NCBI GenBank assembly: GCA_003233345.1
Contig: QILK01000033.1
Location: 1-34,589, forward strand
Direction: 5' to 3'
Source of the DNA: Gammaproteobacteria bacterium
GTDB lineage: Bacteria > Pseudomonadota > Gammaproteobacteria > SZUA-21
DNA length: 34,589 nt
Shown here: piece by piece, positions 33,530 to 34,589 of the stretch
Layout: each line of letters opens with the position of its first letter
Numbering within the stretch: position 1 is the stretch's first letter
Notes under the pieces: model-generated
The model's database searches: none
Told to the model about the DNA's origin: nothing
The model's input: only the letters and a program-made list of their open reading frames with translations
Position numbers and translations under genes: made by a program

Positions 33530-34589
33530 ATGCTTAATTTCCGACTAAAAGCACCACGACGGCTGGGACTAAAACTACGCTCTCAATTGTTGTTGCTGTC
33601 GATAACACTACTGGTGATTCCATGGAGTGGGTATCACTATATCAATGCGATGGAAACCCATCTTCGCAAAGGTCAGGAAGAATCCTTTTTAGCAACGGCA
33701 CGGGCCGTCTCCTTGCTGCTGGATGAAAAGGTGGCTGTTTTTTTTCGGCCAGAATCCGATACCGTCGATTCGACAAAAGATATCAACTACATGTATGTGC
33801 CTTCGCTGAGTTCAGCCATGCGGGTTGATGGCTATGACCAAGATTGGGAAGACTATAAAAGCCGGTTTCGAGAATACGGTAAAGACCATGTCAGTGGCGG
33901 GAAAAACGAAAAATACGATCCCAACAGTATTTCATTTTCGATGGCGACGGGTACGTATAAAAATCACCTCTATGTCATCTTTAAAGTAAAAGACGATCAA
34001 ATTGTTTATCGTTCCCGAAAAATGCCCAACCGGCTTGATCGGGGTGATCACCTTCGTATTACCATCAAACCCAAAGAACAGTTATCCCTCTATCTTTTTA
34101 CCACCTACGCACCCAGTCGATCCAGACGCATTAACGCCTACTACATGCCAGACAACAACCCCAAAGAGGCCGGCCCCGCGCAAAGAAGGATCTGGGGAAA
34201 ATGGCGGGAATCCAGTGACGGCAGTGGCTATATCATCGAACTTCGCATTCCGTTATCGATGCTTAGCGACAAAACCGACTTTTCAAAAACTGGATTTGCA
34301 AAAATCAATTTTGCGATTGCGGATGTCGATGATACTGAAACCCGGGAAATTAAAACGATCGTCAGTACGGCCGCGAGTACCGAAGAAGAGCTCAGCACCT
34401 TGATGATTCAAACACCGGAAAAAGACCGGTTATTACGCGGCATCGCCCAAAAAGATGTACGCACCTGGATCATCGATACCAAAAAGCACGTGATTGCCCA
34501 CTATGAAAACCAAAACTATCGAAGGCCACAACAAAAACGATCATTTTTGTCGGGGCTGATGCGTATTATCTATCACCTGGTGCTAGAGC
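33530..34589 (+). CDS. pdsS: Histidine kinase of the dedicated sortase system, 5' part
   Basis: The open frame starts at ATG 33530 and runs off the window after 353 codons. It begins LNFRLKAPRRLGLKLRSQLL, then a membrane helix (about 18-35, LLLLSITLLVIPWSGYHYI). A large periplasmic sensor region follows; its SMATGTYKNHLYVIFKVKDD and GSGYIIELRIPLSML segments resemble CBM9/DOMON-like sugar- or ligand-binding domains found in PdsS. The second helix, HAMP, HisKA and ATPase domains lie outside. It is immediately downstream of pdsR. What it senses is not known. Confidence 0.88.
   Translation, partial: MLNFRLKAPRRLGLKLRSQLLLLSITLLVIPWSGYHYINAMETHLRKGQEESFLATARAVSLLLDEKVAVFFRPESDTVDSTKDINYMYVPSLSSAMRVDGYDQDWEDYKSRFREYGKDHVSGGKNEKYDPNSISFSMATGTYKNHLYVIFKVKDDQIVYRSRKMPNRLDRGDHLRITIKPKEQLSLYLFTTYAPSRSRRINAYYMPDNNPKEAGPAQRRIWGKWRESSDGSGYIIELRIPLSMLSDKTDFSKTGFAKINFAIADVDDTETREIKTIVSTAASTEEELSTLMIQTPEKDRLLRGIAQKDVRTWIIDTKKHVIAHYENQNYRRPQQKRSFLSGLMRIIYHLVLE

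Noticed and set aside
34002-34403. Plus-strand 133-codon frame near the right edge
   Set aside because: It is an out-of-frame shadow of pdsS, which is open throughout and has clear domain sequence.

Overview
The window is a chromosomal segment of a gammaproteobacterium. The evidence is the run rpsB-tsf-pyrH-frr-uppS-cdsA-dxr-rseP-bamA (the Pseudomonas-type order, with dxr after cdsA), the divergent map-glnD pair, dapC/dapD/dapE, yoaA-tsaB, and a PBP1b gene joined to a TPR lipoprotein gene resembling lpoP. At the right edge stands a two-component pair of the proteobacterial dedicated sortase type (pdsR, start of pdsS), a system described mainly from marine and aquatic gammaproteobacteria. I cannot name the genus.

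Region 1 (1-9765, minus strand) is a housekeeping operon for translation, UMP kinase, isoprenoid and phospholipid precursors, and envelope biogenesis. It is read leftwards from a promoter near 9740-9765. Three things are unusual. RpsB has a long C-terminal tail ending in a five-fold 15-bp repeat. RseP appears to carry three PDZ domains rather than two. About 0.8 kb, including a decayed copy of the rseP 3' end, separates rseP from bamA.

Region 2 (9870-13413, plus strand) holds map and glnD. Region 3 (13414-17094) separates glnD from dapC and looks acquired: an AT-rich alpha/beta hydrolase gene, a possible gene remnant, a patatin-like lipoprotein and a DMT-family transporter. Region 4 (17122-21705) carries three lysine/diaminopimelate genes. 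dapC is separated from the dapD-dapE pair by an unrecognised exported protein whose promoter overlaps a perfect palindrome. A perfect 53-bp tandem duplication covers the end of dapC.

Region 5 (21706-25184) is an accessory stretch. It contains a tiny membrane protein, a small secreted protein with its own terminator, an ECF sigma factor overlapping a DUF6768-like membrane protein, a NADAR-family (YbiA/RibX) gene and a broken DUF3800 gene. Region 6 (25185-31593, minus strand) has PBP1b, its TPR lipoprotein, a REPIN-like inverted repeat pair, a DUF6998-like protein, yoaA and tsaB. Region 7 (31594-34589) has two tiny, apparently paralogous membrane proteins read leftwards, then pdsR and the 5' part of pdsS, which runs off the window. 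I saw no tRNA, rRNA, CRISPR array or intact insertion sequence.
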